Shown: positions 17,246 through 26,481, counted from the stretch's first letter. The stretch: DNA of 64,000 nt from Chryseobacterium sp. Leaf405 (GCF_001425355.1 NZ_LMQN01000016.1:124001-188000); one strand, 5' to 3'. Made by a program: numbers and translations. Notes: generated by a model from the letters alone, not told the origin.

Positions 17246-18055
17246 TTGAACACTAAAGAATACATATCATCCGGAATTATAGAATCTTATATTCTAGGTT
17301 TTGCTTCTCCTGAGGAGGCAGGGATTCTGGAGTGTGTGATGAAGAACAACGCAGAAGTAAAAGCTGCTTTTGAAGAGGCGCAGAAAACGTTGGAGGATTT
17401 GGCAACTGCTCAGGCTGTAACGCCTCCAAACGATTTAAAATCAAAGATTTGGAGTAAAATTCAGCAGGAAGAAATTGTTGAAGAAGTAAAACCTGTGGTT
17501 TCTACAGATATTCCAGCTGCCAAACCACAGGAAGAGATCAGGATTCAGGGAAACAGCAACTGGAAAGTGTATGCAATGGCAGCTTCAGTTTTATTTTTAG
17601 TAAGTGTTGCAGGAAATTTATTCTGGATGAATAAACAGTCTGAAACCAAGCAGGAAATAGCAAAAATGCAGACCGAAAAGAAATCTCAGGATCTGGCAAT
17701 GCAGAAAATGAACCAGAAAATGAACATGGTTTCTAATCCTGATATGAAAATGGTAATGCTAAAAGGCGTAGAAAAACATACTGATTCTAAAGCAATGGTT
17801 TTCTGGGATAAAAATACAAAAGAAGTTTATCTTAATGCTGAAAGTTTGCCGAAAGCTCCGGAAGGAATGCAATATCAATTATGGGCAATTGCAGACGGAA
17901 AACCTGTAAGCGCAGGAATGTATACGGAAGACAAAGACAGTAAAGTTGCATTATCTAATATCCCAAATGCTCAGGCCTTTGCCATTACATTAGAAAAACA
18001 AGGCGGAAGCCCTGTTCCTACGATGGAAAATATGTACGTAATGGGTACAACTTAA
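17246..18055 (+). CDS. Anti-sigma factor (RskA-type C-terminal domain)
   Basis: A 269-residue single-pass membrane protein with a TTG start two bases after the sigma stop. A cytosolic N-terminal sigma-binding part (about 1-105, with the SYILGFASPEEA stretch) precedes one membrane helix near 109-126. A heptad-like linker unusually rich in methionine (about 141-170) leads to a RskA-type domain with LPKAPEGMQYQLWAI and ending in a GGSPVPT motif. It would hold the ECF sigma at the membrane until released by a signal. No zinc-binding HxxxCxxC motif is seen. Confidence 0.87.
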   Translation: MNTKEYISSGIIESYILGFASPEEAGILECVMKNNAEVKAAFEEAQKTLEDLATAQAVTPPNDLKSKIWSKIQQEEIVEEVKPVVSTDIPAAKPQEEIRIQGNSNWKVYAMAASVLFLVSVAGNLFWMNKQSETKQEIAKMQTEKKSQDLAMQKMNQKMNMVSNPDMKMVMLKGVEKHTDSKAMVFWDKNTKEVYLNAESLPKAPEGMQYQLWAIADGKPVSAGMYTEDKDSKVALSNIPNAQAFAITLEKQGGSPVPTMENMYVMGTT

Positions 18056-18078
18056 TTGAATTTTCACATTTAAAATAT

Positions 18079-18110
18079 AAAGATCAGTTTTTTAAGCTGA
18101 TCTTTTTTTA
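18079..18110 (+). terminator. Terminator after the anti-sigma gene
   Basis: An 8-base stem (aagatcag / ctgatctt) is followed by TTTTT, 24 bases beyond the stop. It is partly symmetrical and may also help stop the convergent oxidoreductase transcript. Confidence 0.75.
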
Positions 18111-18113
18111 TAA

Positions 18114-19400
18114 TTATTTTTTTGATCGTTGAGTATTTGTTCCTGTATTCTTTTTCGGTTGAAGTACTAATCTGATAGATGGATTATTGGTGATAAATAA
18201 TCGTAACCAATTAAATGCCAATCGAATTTTACTACCAAATCCAACCAATGGAATAATGTGAATGAACAGCCAGGTAAGCCACGCAGGAAAACCTTTAAAA
18301 GAAAATTTAGGTAAATCTACCACAGCATTAAATTTTGAAATAATTGCCATACTTCCTTTATCATTATACTTAAAAGCTTTTAATTCCTGGTTTTTATCCA
18401 TGCGTTTAAAATTTTCACCCAAATTTTTTGCATGCTGAATTGCCACCTGAGCCAATTGAGGATGACCTTTCGGATATTTTTCTTCTGTAAGCTGTAATGC
18501 AATGTCACCTAATGCATAAATATTTTGCGTTCCGTTTACCTTGTTGTAAGCATCTACTAATAATCTTCTTCCTTTACCAATACTTTCTTCAGGAATTCCT
18601 TTAACTTCCCGACCGATTACTCCGGAAGTCCAGATCAATGTCTCTGTTTCTATTGATTTTCCGTCTGATAGAATCACTTTATTATCAACATAATCTTTTA
18701 CGGAAACATTTAGAATAATTTTTACACCAAGCTTTTCTAATTTTTTATAAGCCGTTTCTTGAGCCATTTTACTCATCGGAGAAAGTAAAGTGGGCAAAGC
18801 ATCAATTAAATATAGATTTGAAAGTCCGAGCTTGATTTCCGGATATTCTTTTTCTGCGATATGTCTTCCCATTTCCGCAAGCATTCCTGCCAATTCCACT
18901 CCAGTTGGTCCGCCGCCGGCAATGACAACATTCTGTAACTTTTGTGCTTCTTTAATATCATGATTTCTGGCAGCTTCTTCAAGAGTCAACAACATATAAT
19001 TTCTCAAATAAAGCGCTTCATCAATAGTTTTCATAGGAAGTGCACATTTCTGAACATTTTCCATTCCGAAAAAATTAGATTCCGTACCTAAAGCCATTAC
19101 CAGATAATCATATGTAATAATTCCGGTATCGGTTTCAATAAAGTTTTCTTCAGGAACAACTTTTAGGAAATCTCCCATGTGATAACTTACATTTTTATCA
19201 TTTGCAAACATTTTTCTGAAAGGATAACTGATATTGGAAGCCTGTATAAAAGAAGTAGCCACCTGATAGATAAGCGGTGGAAAAAAATGATAATTGTTCT
19301 TATCAACCAAAGTTATTCTGAATCTTTTATCGTTTACCAAAGATTTTACCAGATTAATTCCGGCAAAACCTCCACCAACGATGACGATATGTTTTTTCAT
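18114..19400 (-). CDS. NAD(P)/FAD-dependent oxidoreductase, NDH-2-like
   Basis: I start at 19400 (MKKHIVIVGGGFAGINLV), giving 428 residues; a longer frame to 19499 adds 33 residues with no family support. The first Rossmann motif GGGFAG at about 8-13 binds FAD and the second, AGGGPTGVELAGML, binds NAD(P)H. The second FAD motif is YALGDIAL. Two C-terminal hydrophobic segments suit membrane association. The layout matches type II NADH:quinone dehydrogenases, which feed electrons to menaquinone without pumping protons. Confidence 0.88.
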   Translation of the reverse strand: MKKHIVIVGGGFAGINLVKSLVNDKRFRITLVDKNNYHFFPPLIYQVATSFIQASNISYPFRKMFANDKNVSYHMGDFLKVVPEENFIETDTGIITYDYLVMALGTESNFFGMENVQKCALPMKTIDEALYLRNYMLLTLEEAARNHDIKEAQKLQNVVIAGGGPTGVELAGMLAEMGRHIAEKEYPEIKLGLSNLYLIDALPTLLSPMSKMAQETAYKKLEKLGVKIILNVSVKDYVDNKVILSDGKSIETETLIWTSGVIGREVKGIPEESIGKGRRLLVDAYNKVNGTQNIYALGDIALQLTEEKYPKGHPQLAQVAIQHAKNLGENFKRMDKNQELKAFKYNDKGSMAIISKFNAVVDLPKFSFKGFPAWLTWLFIHIIPLVGFGSKIRLAFNWLRLFITNNPSIRLVLQPKKNTGTNTQRSKK

Positions 19401-19570
19401 ATTTTGATATTGTGATGGTGATATAATGGCTTCAATAATAAAGCCAAAAGAATTAAATAGGGTATCAAATATCTGTATTAATGTAATGAAAATAGACATT
19501 TTGATTTTAATTATTCTCAGCCTGCATGATGTTTGCTTTTACATTTAAACCAAATTCTAAATAGTATAAT

Positions 19571-20560
19571 ATGAAAACAGACATTTTAACAGAAAAACAC
19601 AAACTTGGATTAGGTGGAGTAGCCATCGGAACAGCTTTCGATACACTAACGGATGGAGATTCTTATGAAGTTTTGCAAAAAGCATGGGATTTAGGAATCA
19701 GATATTATGACACATCGCCTTGGTATGGATTAACAAAAAGTGAAAGAAGATTCGGAAATTTTTTACATGGTCAAAATAGAGACGAATTTATATTTTCAAC
19801 AAAAGTAGGACGTTTATTTGTAGAAGTTCCAGAAAATGAAGTTCCGCCAACCATGTGGAAAGCACCACTACATTATGATTTTGAACATAATTATACCGCA
19901 GATGCCATCAAAAGATCTATTGAAGAAAGTCTGGAAAGATCAAGATTGAGTCATATTGATATTGTTTACGTTCATGATTTATCAGAAGATCAGGTAGGTG
20001 ATCGTTATCCTTATTTTCTGAAACAGGCTAGGGAAGGAGCTTTCAAAGTTTTATCAGAATTGAGAGATCAGGGAGTTATCAAAGCCTGGGGAATGGGAGT
20101 CAATAAAATCGAACCTATTTTGGATTGTATTGATTCTGCCGATCCTGATATTTGCCTTTCTGCTACGCAATATTCTATTCTGGAACATGAAGATGCAGTC
20201 GACAGATTACTTCCTGCCGTAAAAAAAGCGGGCGTAAAGTTAGTTTCAGGAGCGGGCTATAATTCAGGGTTTATTAATGGTAGACCGAGGTATAATTATA
20301 AAGATGTAATTCCAAAAGGAATGACTGAGAAACGTGATAAAATCAATGAAATTGCGAAAAGATACAATACTAATATTGTTCATGCCGCGCTTCAGTTTGT
20401 ATTGGCAGCAGATGAATTTGCCGCAATAATTCCGGGAGCAAGCAAATCTGAACAAGTGGAGGACAATGTAAAAGCTTTAAACGAAAAAATTTCTGCAGAT
20501 TTTTGGAAAGAACTTAAATCGGAAGGGTTAATTTATGAAAAAGCGCAAATCCCAATTTAA
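19571..20560 (+). CDS. Aldo/keto reductase, aldose 1-dehydrogenase type
   Basis: A 329-residue (beta/alpha)8 oxidoreductase. LGLGGVAIG opens the barrel and RYYDTSPWYG contains the catalytic Asp and Tyr. FSTKVGR supplies the catalytic Lys, IDIVYVHDL the His strand, and IPGASKSEQVEDN the NADP-binding end. The closest match in pattern is D-threo-aldose 1-dehydrogenase (L-fucose/L-galactose dehydrogenase-like). The real sugar is not determined by sequence. It stands alone between the NDH-2 gene (divergent) and ompH. Confidence 0.88.
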   Translation: MKTDILTEKHKLGLGGVAIGTAFDTLTDGDSYEVLQKAWDLGIRYYDTSPWYGLTKSERRFGNFLHGQNRDEFIFSTKVGRLFVEVPENEVPPTMWKAPLHYDFEHNYTADAIKRSIEESLERSRLSHIDIVYVHDLSEDQVGDRYPYFLKQAREGAFKVLSELRDQGVIKAWGMGVNKIEPILDCIDSADPDICLSATQYSILEHEDAVDRLLPAVKKAGVKLVSGAGYNSGFINGRPRYNYKDVIPKGMTEKRDKINEIAKRYNTNIVHAALQFVLAADEFAAIIPGASKSEQVEDNVKALNEKISADFWKELKSEGLIYEKAQIPI

Positions 20561-20581
20561 TTTCATCTTATAAAGTACACT

Positions 20582-20612
20582 AAAAACCTTTCATTTTGGG
20601 AGGTTTTTTATT
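20582..20612 (+). terminator. Terminator after the aldo/keto reductase gene
   Basis: The short stem aaacct / aggttt is followed by a T run 22 bases beyond the stop. Confidence 0.55.
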
Positions 20613-20682
20613 TTACTTCAAAAAATATGAAAAAAATTCAGAATGAGTGTATTTTGTTTTTCTATATCACTAAAATTACAGT

Positions 20683-20690
20683 TATATTTG
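20683..20690 (+). promoter_or_regulatory. -7 promoter element of ompH
   Basis: TATATTTG matches the Bacteroidetes consensus and would give a leader of about 50 bases. No TTG lies at the ideal distance; the nearest is 26 bases upstream. Confidence 0.4.
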
Positions 20691-20747
20691 TTCGCTTAAA
20701 ATTTAAAAGCAATAAAAGTTTTAATAATAACAAATAATTATAAAAAA

Positions 20748-21320
20748 ATGAAAAAATTAATTACAGTGTTTTCTGTTGCGGCAGGACTTTTTCTGACTTC
20801 AAACCTTATTAATGCACAGCAAAAAATCGGTCACGTAAATTCTGACGAGATTTTTGCAAATCTTCCTGAAGCCAAGACAGCAGAAGGTACATTAGACGCT
20901 TTTACAAAATCTAAGCAAGGAGAAATAGAAAAATTGATCACAAGCTATCAAACTAAACTGAAAGCTGCTCAGGATAAAGAAAAAACAATCAGTGAAGCAA
21001 ACAAAGAAACGGTAATTAAGGAACTGACAGCTGCTCAAACTGAATTGCAGACTTTAGGTAAAGATATAGAGGGAGCACGTACAAAAGCTGCTCAGGAGGT
21101 TTCTAAGAAGCAGTCTGAATTATTCACACCTATTCAGAAAAAAGTAAGTGCTATGATTTCTACAGTAGCGAAAGAAAAAGGATTGGCTTATGTATTTGAT
21201 GTTGCTTCTTCACAAGGGAATAGTCAAATTGCTTATTTAGATGGAGGAGAAGATATTACACCAACTGTAAAATCTAAATTAGGAGCTACGGGAACAGCTA
21301 CCAAACCTGCAGGAAAATAA
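20748..21320 (+). CDS. OmpH/Skp family periplasmic chaperone
   Basis: A 190-residue protein with a signal peptide cut after about residue 23 (NLINAQ) and the family opening QKIGHVNSDEIFANLPE. Residues 45-125 form a long charged coiled coil rich in Lys, Glu and Gln, the arm region of Skp. The C-terminus has KEKGLAYVFDVAS and a low-complexity tail. Skp-like trimers carry unfolded outer-membrane proteins across the periplasm. It is a single gene with its own promoter element and terminator. Confidence 0.92.
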   Translation: MKKLITVFSVAAGLFLTSNLINAQQKIGHVNSDEIFANLPEAKTAEGTLDAFTKSKQGEIEKLITSYQTKLKAAQDKEKTISEANKETVIKELTAAQTELQTLGKDIEGARTKAAQEVSKKQSELFTPIQKKVSAMISTVAKEKGLAYVFDVASSQGNSQIAYLDGGEDITPTVKSKLGATGTATKPAGK

Positions 21321-21346
21321 TTTTTGAACTTATCGTTTAAACAAAA

Positions 21347-21376
21347 TATCCGGAAACTAGTTTCCGGATTTTTTAT
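21347..21376 (+). terminator. Terminator of ompH
   Basis: A perfect stem (tccggaaact / agtttccgga) is followed by TTTTTT. Confidence 0.85.
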
Positions 21377-21398
21377 TTCGTGCTACACAAAATAATTA

Positions 21399-21452
21399 AA
21401 CGCAAAAAACCGGAAATTAAGAATGTATATTTTCCCATTTCCGGTTTCTATT
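21399..21452 (-). terminator. Terminator of the lmo0937-family gene
   Basis: The arms aaaccggaaa and tttccggttt flank a loop of about 24 bases, with TTTTTT after the stem on the minus strand. It lies just beyond the stop at 21469. Confidence 0.6.
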
Positions 21453-21468
21453 TTTTTATTCTTCTAAA

Positions 21469-21711
<243 letters not shown>

Positions 21712-21772
21712 TTATTTATTTGATGTAAGGTATAATTCTTGTACAATTTCTTTACACCACAAAATTTTTATT

Positions 21773-22234
21773 ATGAAAAATCAAGAAGAAGTATCTGTCT
21801 TAAATGACTTATTGCACGTTATGAACGACCGAATTGAAGGATTTGAAAAAGTTGAAGGTAAAATCTGGGAAGGTTATCCTGATGTAAAACCAGAATACGC
21901 AAAAATAATTTCCTTATCAAAAGTGATGAAAAATGAATTAATTAATCTTATCACTGAAAACGGAGAAAAAGCAAGTGACACAAGCTCTGTCTCTGGAGCA
22001 ATTCACAGAACATGGATTGATATTAAAAATTCTTTTACCATTGGAAATACTGAAGAATCTACATTGGAAAATGTTATTTTCGGTGAAAAAGCTGCCGCTG
22101 AAGCTTACCAAAATGGAATTGACAGTGGAAAATTATCTCAAGACAGTCTGGATATTGTTTCTGAACATTTAAAAAACATTAAAGATTCTTATCATCAGTT
22201 TAAAAGAATCAGTGAATATAAAAGCAAAAATTAG
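21773..22234 (+). CDS. PA2169-family four-helix-bundle protein (DUF2383-like)
   Basis: This 153-residue protein is predicted to be all helical with no signal peptide. The opening EVSVLNDLLHVMNDRIEGFEK and the stretch FGEKAAAEAYQNGID match the ferritin-like DUF2383/PA2169 family. Members are often induced by general stress. It pairs head to head with the lmo0937-family gene, another stress-type small protein, and has its own terminator. Confidence 0.82.
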   Translation: MKNQEEVSVLNDLLHVMNDRIEGFEKVEGKIWEGYPDVKPEYAKIISLSKVMKNELINLITENGEKASDTSSVSGAIHRTWIDIKNSFTIGNTEESTLENVIFGEKAAAEAYQNGIDSGKLSQDSLDIVSEHLKNIKDSYHQFKRISEYKSKN

Positions 22235-22257
22235 TTTTAAATACAATCCCATTAAAA

Positions 22258-22291
22258 AAACATCTTTTATAATTGAAAGATGTTTTTTTTA
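22258..22291 (+). terminator. Terminator of the PA2169-family gene
   Basis: The arms aacatcttt / aaagatgtt surround a short loop and are followed by a long T run. Confidence 0.8.
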
Positions 22292-22305
22292 TTAAAGTAT
22301 TTAAT

Positions 22306-22431
22306 TTAAGATATCATTTCTTTTGTTGTTATTCCCGGTTGTGCATAGTTCATCATTTCCTTCAAAGTATAAACAACTGCTTCACTTACTTTGTGCATTC
22401 CGATGTACTCTGATTCGTTTGTAATTGACAT
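22306..22431 (-). pseudogene. map: Truncated methionine aminopeptidase fragment
   Basis: This 41-residue frame (start 22431, MSITNESEYIG) reads like the N-terminus of type I methionine aminopeptidase: the stretch VSEAVVYTLKEMMNYAQPG followed by TTKEM is the usual opening of that enzyme in Flavobacteriia. It stops after 41 residues where about 270 are expected. None of the metal-binding residues are present, and what follows is only the terminator of the neighbouring gene. It is best read as the remnant of a deleted map copy. The intact housekeeping map should lie elsewhere. Confidence 0.7.
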
Positions 22432-22586
22432 AATTCTAATTTGTTACAAAAAAAAGAATAAAAACACTTTTTGATTAATGTAATAAAATGACTAATAAAT
22501 TTGATTATATTTCAATAAAAACTGAATACGGCAAGCAATTTGCATCGGAAAATCTGAATTTACAACCAAATCACAAAATATTTATT

Positions 22587-23822
22587 ATGAAAATGAGAAT
22601 CTATCACGCAATGATTGCTTCATCCTTATTTTTTGCAGGATGTTCAGACAATATTGATGAAAACCTGCCGGAAACAGACCAGGGAACAGGACTTCCACCT
22701 GTTGAAACGAATGCAGCAAACACCAATTATTCTCCTGCCTTTCCAGGACAAACGAGAGTAAATGGAGTAAAAACCGTTACACCATATCAGGTTACAAGCT
22801 TAGCAACATCGCTGTCTTCACCTTGGGGTATTACAAGTATGCCTGACGGAAGATTATTAATAACCCAAAAAGGAGGAACTATGCGAATTGCCACAAGCAC
22901 TGGAACTTTAAGCAACGCAATTACGGGAATTCCTGCAGTTAATTCTTCAGGACAAGGAGGATTGTTAGGAGTATGTTTAGATCCTCAGTTTTCATCCAAT
23001 CGTATGATTTACTGGGTTTTCTCTGAAAACGTGGCAGGTGGAAATCAAACTTCTGTAGCAAAAGGGAAATTATCAGCTTCAGAAACTGCTATTGAAAATG
23101 CAACAGTTATTTACAGAGCAAATCCATCAGCTAATGTTGGAACTTTACATTACGGAGGTCGTATTGTCTTTGATAATACTGGAAATCTTCTAGTAAGCAC
23201 GGGTGAGAGATCTGATTTATCGACAAGACCGTTAGCGCAATCGGTTACTGCTGCTTTAGGAAAGATTTTAAGGATTACTAAAGATGGTACTCCTGCTGCG
23301 GGAAATCCTACTTTTACACAATCAGGAGCTTTGCCGGAATTGTATAGTATTGGACACCGAAATCCACAGGGCTTAGCAATTCACCCTGTAACAGGAGAAT
23401 TATGGCAAAGTGAGCACGGACCGAGAGGTGGAGATGAAATCAACAGAGTGCAGGGAGGAGCTAATTATGGCTGGCCAACAATTACTTACGGAATTGAGTA
23501 TAGCGGAGCAACTATCGGAGCCGGAATACAACAGCAAACCGGAATGCAGCAGCCCGCATATTATTGGGATCCAGTAATTTCACCAAGCGGAATTACTTTT
23601 TATAGAGGAAACAACATTCCCGAATGGCAAAACAATCTTTTTATAGCAGCGTTAAGTGGTAAGCATATTGCGAGATTGGTGATTCAAAATAATGTAGTAG
23701 TAGGTGAAGAAAGATTATTAGCCGATGAAAATCAACGTTTTAGAGATATTACACAAGGGACAGATAATGCATTGTATGCTGTAACAGATGAAGGAAGACT
23801 ATATCGTATTAGAAAACAATAA
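22587..23822 (+). CDS. PQQ-dependent sugar dehydrogenase, lipoprotein
   Basis: I start at ATG 22587 (MKMRIYHAMIASSLFFAGC), giving 411 residues with a clear lipobox (FFAGC). The longer frame from 22488 would bury this signal. The body is a six-bladed propeller of the soluble aldose sugar dehydrogenase type: SSPWGITSMPDGRLLITQKGG, GQGGLLGVCLDP, LHYGGRIVFDNTGNL, GHRNPQGLAIHP and EHGPRGGDEIN. It would oxidise sugars at the cell surface with PQQ. No pqq genes are in the window, so the cofactor may be scavenged or made elsewhere. Confidence 0.9.
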   Translation: MKMRIYHAMIASSLFFAGCSDNIDENLPETDQGTGLPPVETNAANTNYSPAFPGQTRVNGVKTVTPYQVTSLATSLSSPWGITSMPDGRLLITQKGGTMRIATSTGTLSNAITGIPAVNSSGQGGLLGVCLDPQFSSNRMIYWVFSENVAGGNQTSVAKGKLSASETAIENATVIYRANPSANVGTLHYGGRIVFDNTGNLLVSTGERSDLSTRPLAQSVTAALGKILRITKDGTPAAGNPTFTQSGALPELYSIGHRNPQGLAIHPVTGELWQSEHGPRGGDEINRVQGGANYGWPTITYGIEYSGATIGAGIQQQTGMQQPAYYWDPVISPSGITFYRGNNIPEWQNNLFIAALSGKHIARLVIQNNVVVGEERLLADENQRFRDITQGTDNALYAVTDEGRLYRIRKQ

Positions 23823-23850
23823 TGGAAAAATAGATCATTAAATAAATTAT

Positions 23851-23880
23851 ATTCCGCTCCGAAAAAGAGCGGATTTTTTG
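23851..23880 (+). terminator. Terminator of the sugar dehydrogenase gene
   Basis: The stem tccgctc / gagcgga, with loop cgaaaaa, is followed by TTTTTT. Confidence 0.85.
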
Positions 23881-24217
23881 TTATAATTTTATATAATATT
23901 TGATAATCAATATATTATGAATCATGATTCAATTGTTTACGATCGAGTGGGATAGAAGCTCTATTTTCCTAAAGGCATATTCTCAAAAATATATAAATAT
24001 TATTATTTAGATTTATAAAAACAGTAATAACCTAATTGCTAAACCTCTGTTTAATTGATTTTTAGAGCTGATTTAACGCAAAAAAATCAAATTAACATCC
24101 AGTTCTTAATAAGATGTGTGAATGCCTGAAATAAGAGACTTCATGGCTTTTTATTAAAATTTTAGAATTAATGAAAATAATAATTAATCACAAATAAATG
24201 AATTATATATTGTTTTA
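23881..24217. other. Gene-free stretch
   Basis: About 340 bases of AT-rich sequence with no credible ORF, promoter or hairpin; it lies between the ends of two convergent genes. Confidence 0.5.
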
Positions 24218-24898
24218 TTAAAAATCTTCAGGAAAAATACCGGATGCATATCGCCAAACTTCAAGAATTTCTTCAAAAGGAATTTCATAAGGCTCATAAA
24301 AGGTATTGTCAGCAGAAACTGTGATTGAGTTTTTATTTTTTGCTTTAAGTCTTTTATAGGTAATTCCATCGTTTAAAGTCACGAAAACGTATGTATTTCC
24401 TGATTTTAAATCATTTATTCCCTCCATATATTTCCCGATGATAAAAGATCCGTTCTTGAATGGCGGCATAGAATCCCCGTCAGCAGGAAAAGCTCTGAAC
24501 TTTCCGTTTTTCAGAAATGGTAGAGAAATTCTTTCCAGACCTTCAATAAATTCAGGATCACTATATCCTGTCAAATAGCCCATTGATGCTTTTTGAGAAA
24601 CAATTTCAATACTTTCGTTTCCGTTTTGATCTACTACAACCGGCAACACAATTCTATTATCAGGGAGTTTCAGCATATCTTCCAATGGATATTTTGTTAA
24701 ATCCACTGATAATAAAAGATCAATACTTACATGAAAAAATCTTGAAATTCTAATTAACACATCCATAGGAGGTTTTGACCTTCCGTTTTCATAAGAACTA
24801 TATCGTGATGGTGTTATGGTAATCTGCTCAGACAATTTGCGTTGGGTTTTACCTAATTTACCTCGCAAAAGTCTGATGTTATCTGAAAAAATTGACAT
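24218..24898 (-). CDS. XRE/LexA-like regulator with S24 domain
   Basis: A 226-residue repressor. The N-terminal Xre-type helix-turn-helix (about 6-60) contains KLGKTQRKLSEQI and SRYSSYENGRSKPP. The C-terminal S24 (LexA/CI-like) domain carries a candidate Ser in PADGDSMPPF and a Lys in ITYKRL for self-cleavage. Such regulators are prophage-like repressors or free-standing stress regulators. No phage genes lie nearby, so it looks like a resident regulator. Confidence 0.85.
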   Translation of the reverse strand: MSIFSDNIRLLRGKLGKTQRKLSEQITITPSRYSSYENGRSKPPMDVLIRISRFFHVSIDLLLSVDLTKYPLEDMLKLPDNRIVLPVVVDQNGNESIEIVSQKASMGYLTGYSDPEFIEGLERISLPFLKNGKFRAFPADGDSMPPFKNGSFIIGKYMEGINDLKSGNTYVFVTLNDGITYKRLKAKNKNSITVSADNTFYEPYEIPFEEILEVWRYASGIFPEDF

Positions 24899-24916
24899 TA
24901 TTTAATATTAGAATTG

Positions 24917-24952
24917 CAAAAATACAAATTGTTTAAACGACACTGACAATTT
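24917..24952 (-). promoter_or_regulatory. Promoter and inverted-repeat operator of the LexA-like gene
   Basis: On the minus strand TATTTTTG (24917-24924) fits the -7 consensus, with TTG at 24947-24949. A perfect 7-base inverted repeat, aaattgt (24926-24932) and acaattt (24946-24952), fills the space between and overlaps -33. Autorepression is likely by position. Confidence 0.45.
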
Positions 24953-25269
24953 TAGTATGAAAAAACAAGCTTCATTGTGGATAAATAAATGATTTATAAC
25001 TAAAACGAAAGTCTTGAATGAAACTGTTTTGAAAATGAAAAATACACTCTATTTAACATAATATAAATTATAGGATTTTATTTTCAAAAATAGAAGTGCG
25101 CTTTCTAATGCCTGAGATTCCGCTATAAGATTTCGATTCAGGGAAAATTAAGTACATCTCAATTTCTAATAAAAACTTTTGCGTAATTCATCAACTTAAT
25201 TTAATTTGTAAGGATCAATTCAGCACGAAAATTATATTTCCTAAAATTAATTACAGACAAAAAAATTAT
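24953..25269. other. Gene-free stretch
   Basis: About 320 bases between divergent genes. Apart from the regulator's promoter at its left edge I see no ORF or clear structure. Confidence 0.45.
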
Positions 25270-25827
25270 ATGGCAGAAAATAAATTAACATCCGAACAAA
25301 ACAAAGAAATTTTGCAAATCTTAAAAAATCGTTTTGAGCAAAATATGAATCGTCATAGAGATTTGCAATGGTCTGATATTCAATTGAGATTAGAAAAAAA
25401 TCCTTCTAAAATTTGGTCATTAAATGAAATGGAAAAAACTGATGGTGAACCCGATATTGTTGGTTATGATACTGAATCTGATGAATATATATTTTTTGAC
25501 TGCTCTTCCGAAAGCCCAAAACGGAGAAGTCTTTGTTATGACTATCCTGCCTGGGAATCCAGAAAAGCAAACAAACCGGAAAGTAATGCTATCGACAGAG
25601 CTTCAGAAATGGGAATAGAAATTTTAACTGAAGAACAATATTGCAAGCTACAGGAAATGGGAACATTTGATTTAAAAACGTCTAGTTGGATAAAAACTCC
25701 TCCTCATATAAGAGAATTGGGAGGTGCAATCTTCTGCGATAGACGTTATAATAATGTTTTCACGTATCATAACGGAGCAGATTCCTATTATGCCGCAAGA
25801 GGTTTTCGTGGATGCTTGAAAGTCTGA
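25270..25827 (+). CDS. DUF4256 family protein
   Basis: A 185-residue soluble protein. Its hallmark stretches are EQNMNRHRDLQWSDIQ, MEKTDGEPDIVGYD, FFDCSSESPKRRSLCYD, ILTEEQYCKLQ and GFRGCLKV at the end, matching the DUF4256 family. Four cysteines and many acidic residues are present, but no known catalytic motif. The function of the family is unknown. It stands alone. Confidence 0.82.
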   Translation: MAENKLTSEQNKEILQILKNRFEQNMNRHRDLQWSDIQLRLEKNPSKIWSLNEMEKTDGEPDIVGYDTESDEYIFFDCSSESPKRRSLCYDYPAWESRKANKPESNAIDRASEMGIEILTEEQYCKLQEMGTFDLKTSSWIKTPPHIRELGGAIFCDRRYNNVFTYHNGADSYYAARGFRGCLKV

Positions 25828-25890
25828 TCATTAAAAATACTATTGATAATTTAGCACAATAGAAATTGAATTTAACATAAAACCAAGAAT

Positions 25891-26391
25891 ATGAAAAAGT
25901 TAATCTTATTAAGTTCGTTATCACTTTTTTTAATGAACTGTAATAAAAAGACAGAAACTCCAACTGCAAAAGTTGATACAGATTCAGCTGAAACTACTGA
26001 AAAAGTGATTGATACATTAGGCGCAAAATCCTTTTGCTACATGGGAGTGACGGGAAAAGATACCGTTTTTGTAACCATTGATGATAATTTGGGAACAATT
26101 ACCGGGAAAATGGCAACCAAAAATAGCGAAAAAGACAGCAATAAAGGTGATTTAACGGGTATTAAATCCGGTGATACACTTAAACTTACTTACGAGTTTG
26201 CTGCAGAAGGCACAACCGGAAATAAAAATGATATCTATTTCCTACAAACAAAAGATGGTTTAAGTGAAGGAATTGGTGAAAGGGATAAAGAAACCGGAAC
26301 AAAGTATGCAGACGAAAATAAAATAAAATACACAGGAGGAAATAATTTAAAAATTGCTGATTGTAAACTTGTTACAAAAGGGTTAAAATAA
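25891..26391 (+). CDS. Hypothetical lipoprotein
   Basis: A 166-residue protein with a lipoprotein signal (lipobox FLMNC at residues 13-17), then a Thr/Glu-rich linker and a beta-rich domain with VFVTIDDNLGTITGKM. I do not recognise the family; many flavobacteria carry short lipoproteins of this form. It would be attached to the inner or outer membrane facing the periplasm. Confidence 0.75.
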   Translation: MKKLILLSSLSLFLMNCNKKTETPTAKVDTDSAETTEKVIDTLGAKSFCYMGVTGKDTVFVTIDDNLGTITGKMATKNSEKDSNKGDLTGIKSGDTLKLTYEFAAEGTTGNKNDIYFLQTKDGLSEGIGERDKETGTKYADENKIKYTGGNNLKIADCKLVTKGLK

Positions 26392-26481
26392 ACTTTAATT
26401 ATTCTCTTTTATTGAAATAATTTGCATGGTATTTAATAACATCAAAGAAAATACTTCAGAAAAATTATAATATTCAAAAGT

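Noticed and set aside
19401..19499. N-terminal extension of the NDH-2-like protein
   Set aside because: The Rossmann motif should be at the N-terminus; the extra 33 residues have no family support.
24218..24898. Prophage repressor
   Set aside because: No integrase, structural or lysis genes are in the surrounding sequence, so a resident regulator is more likely.
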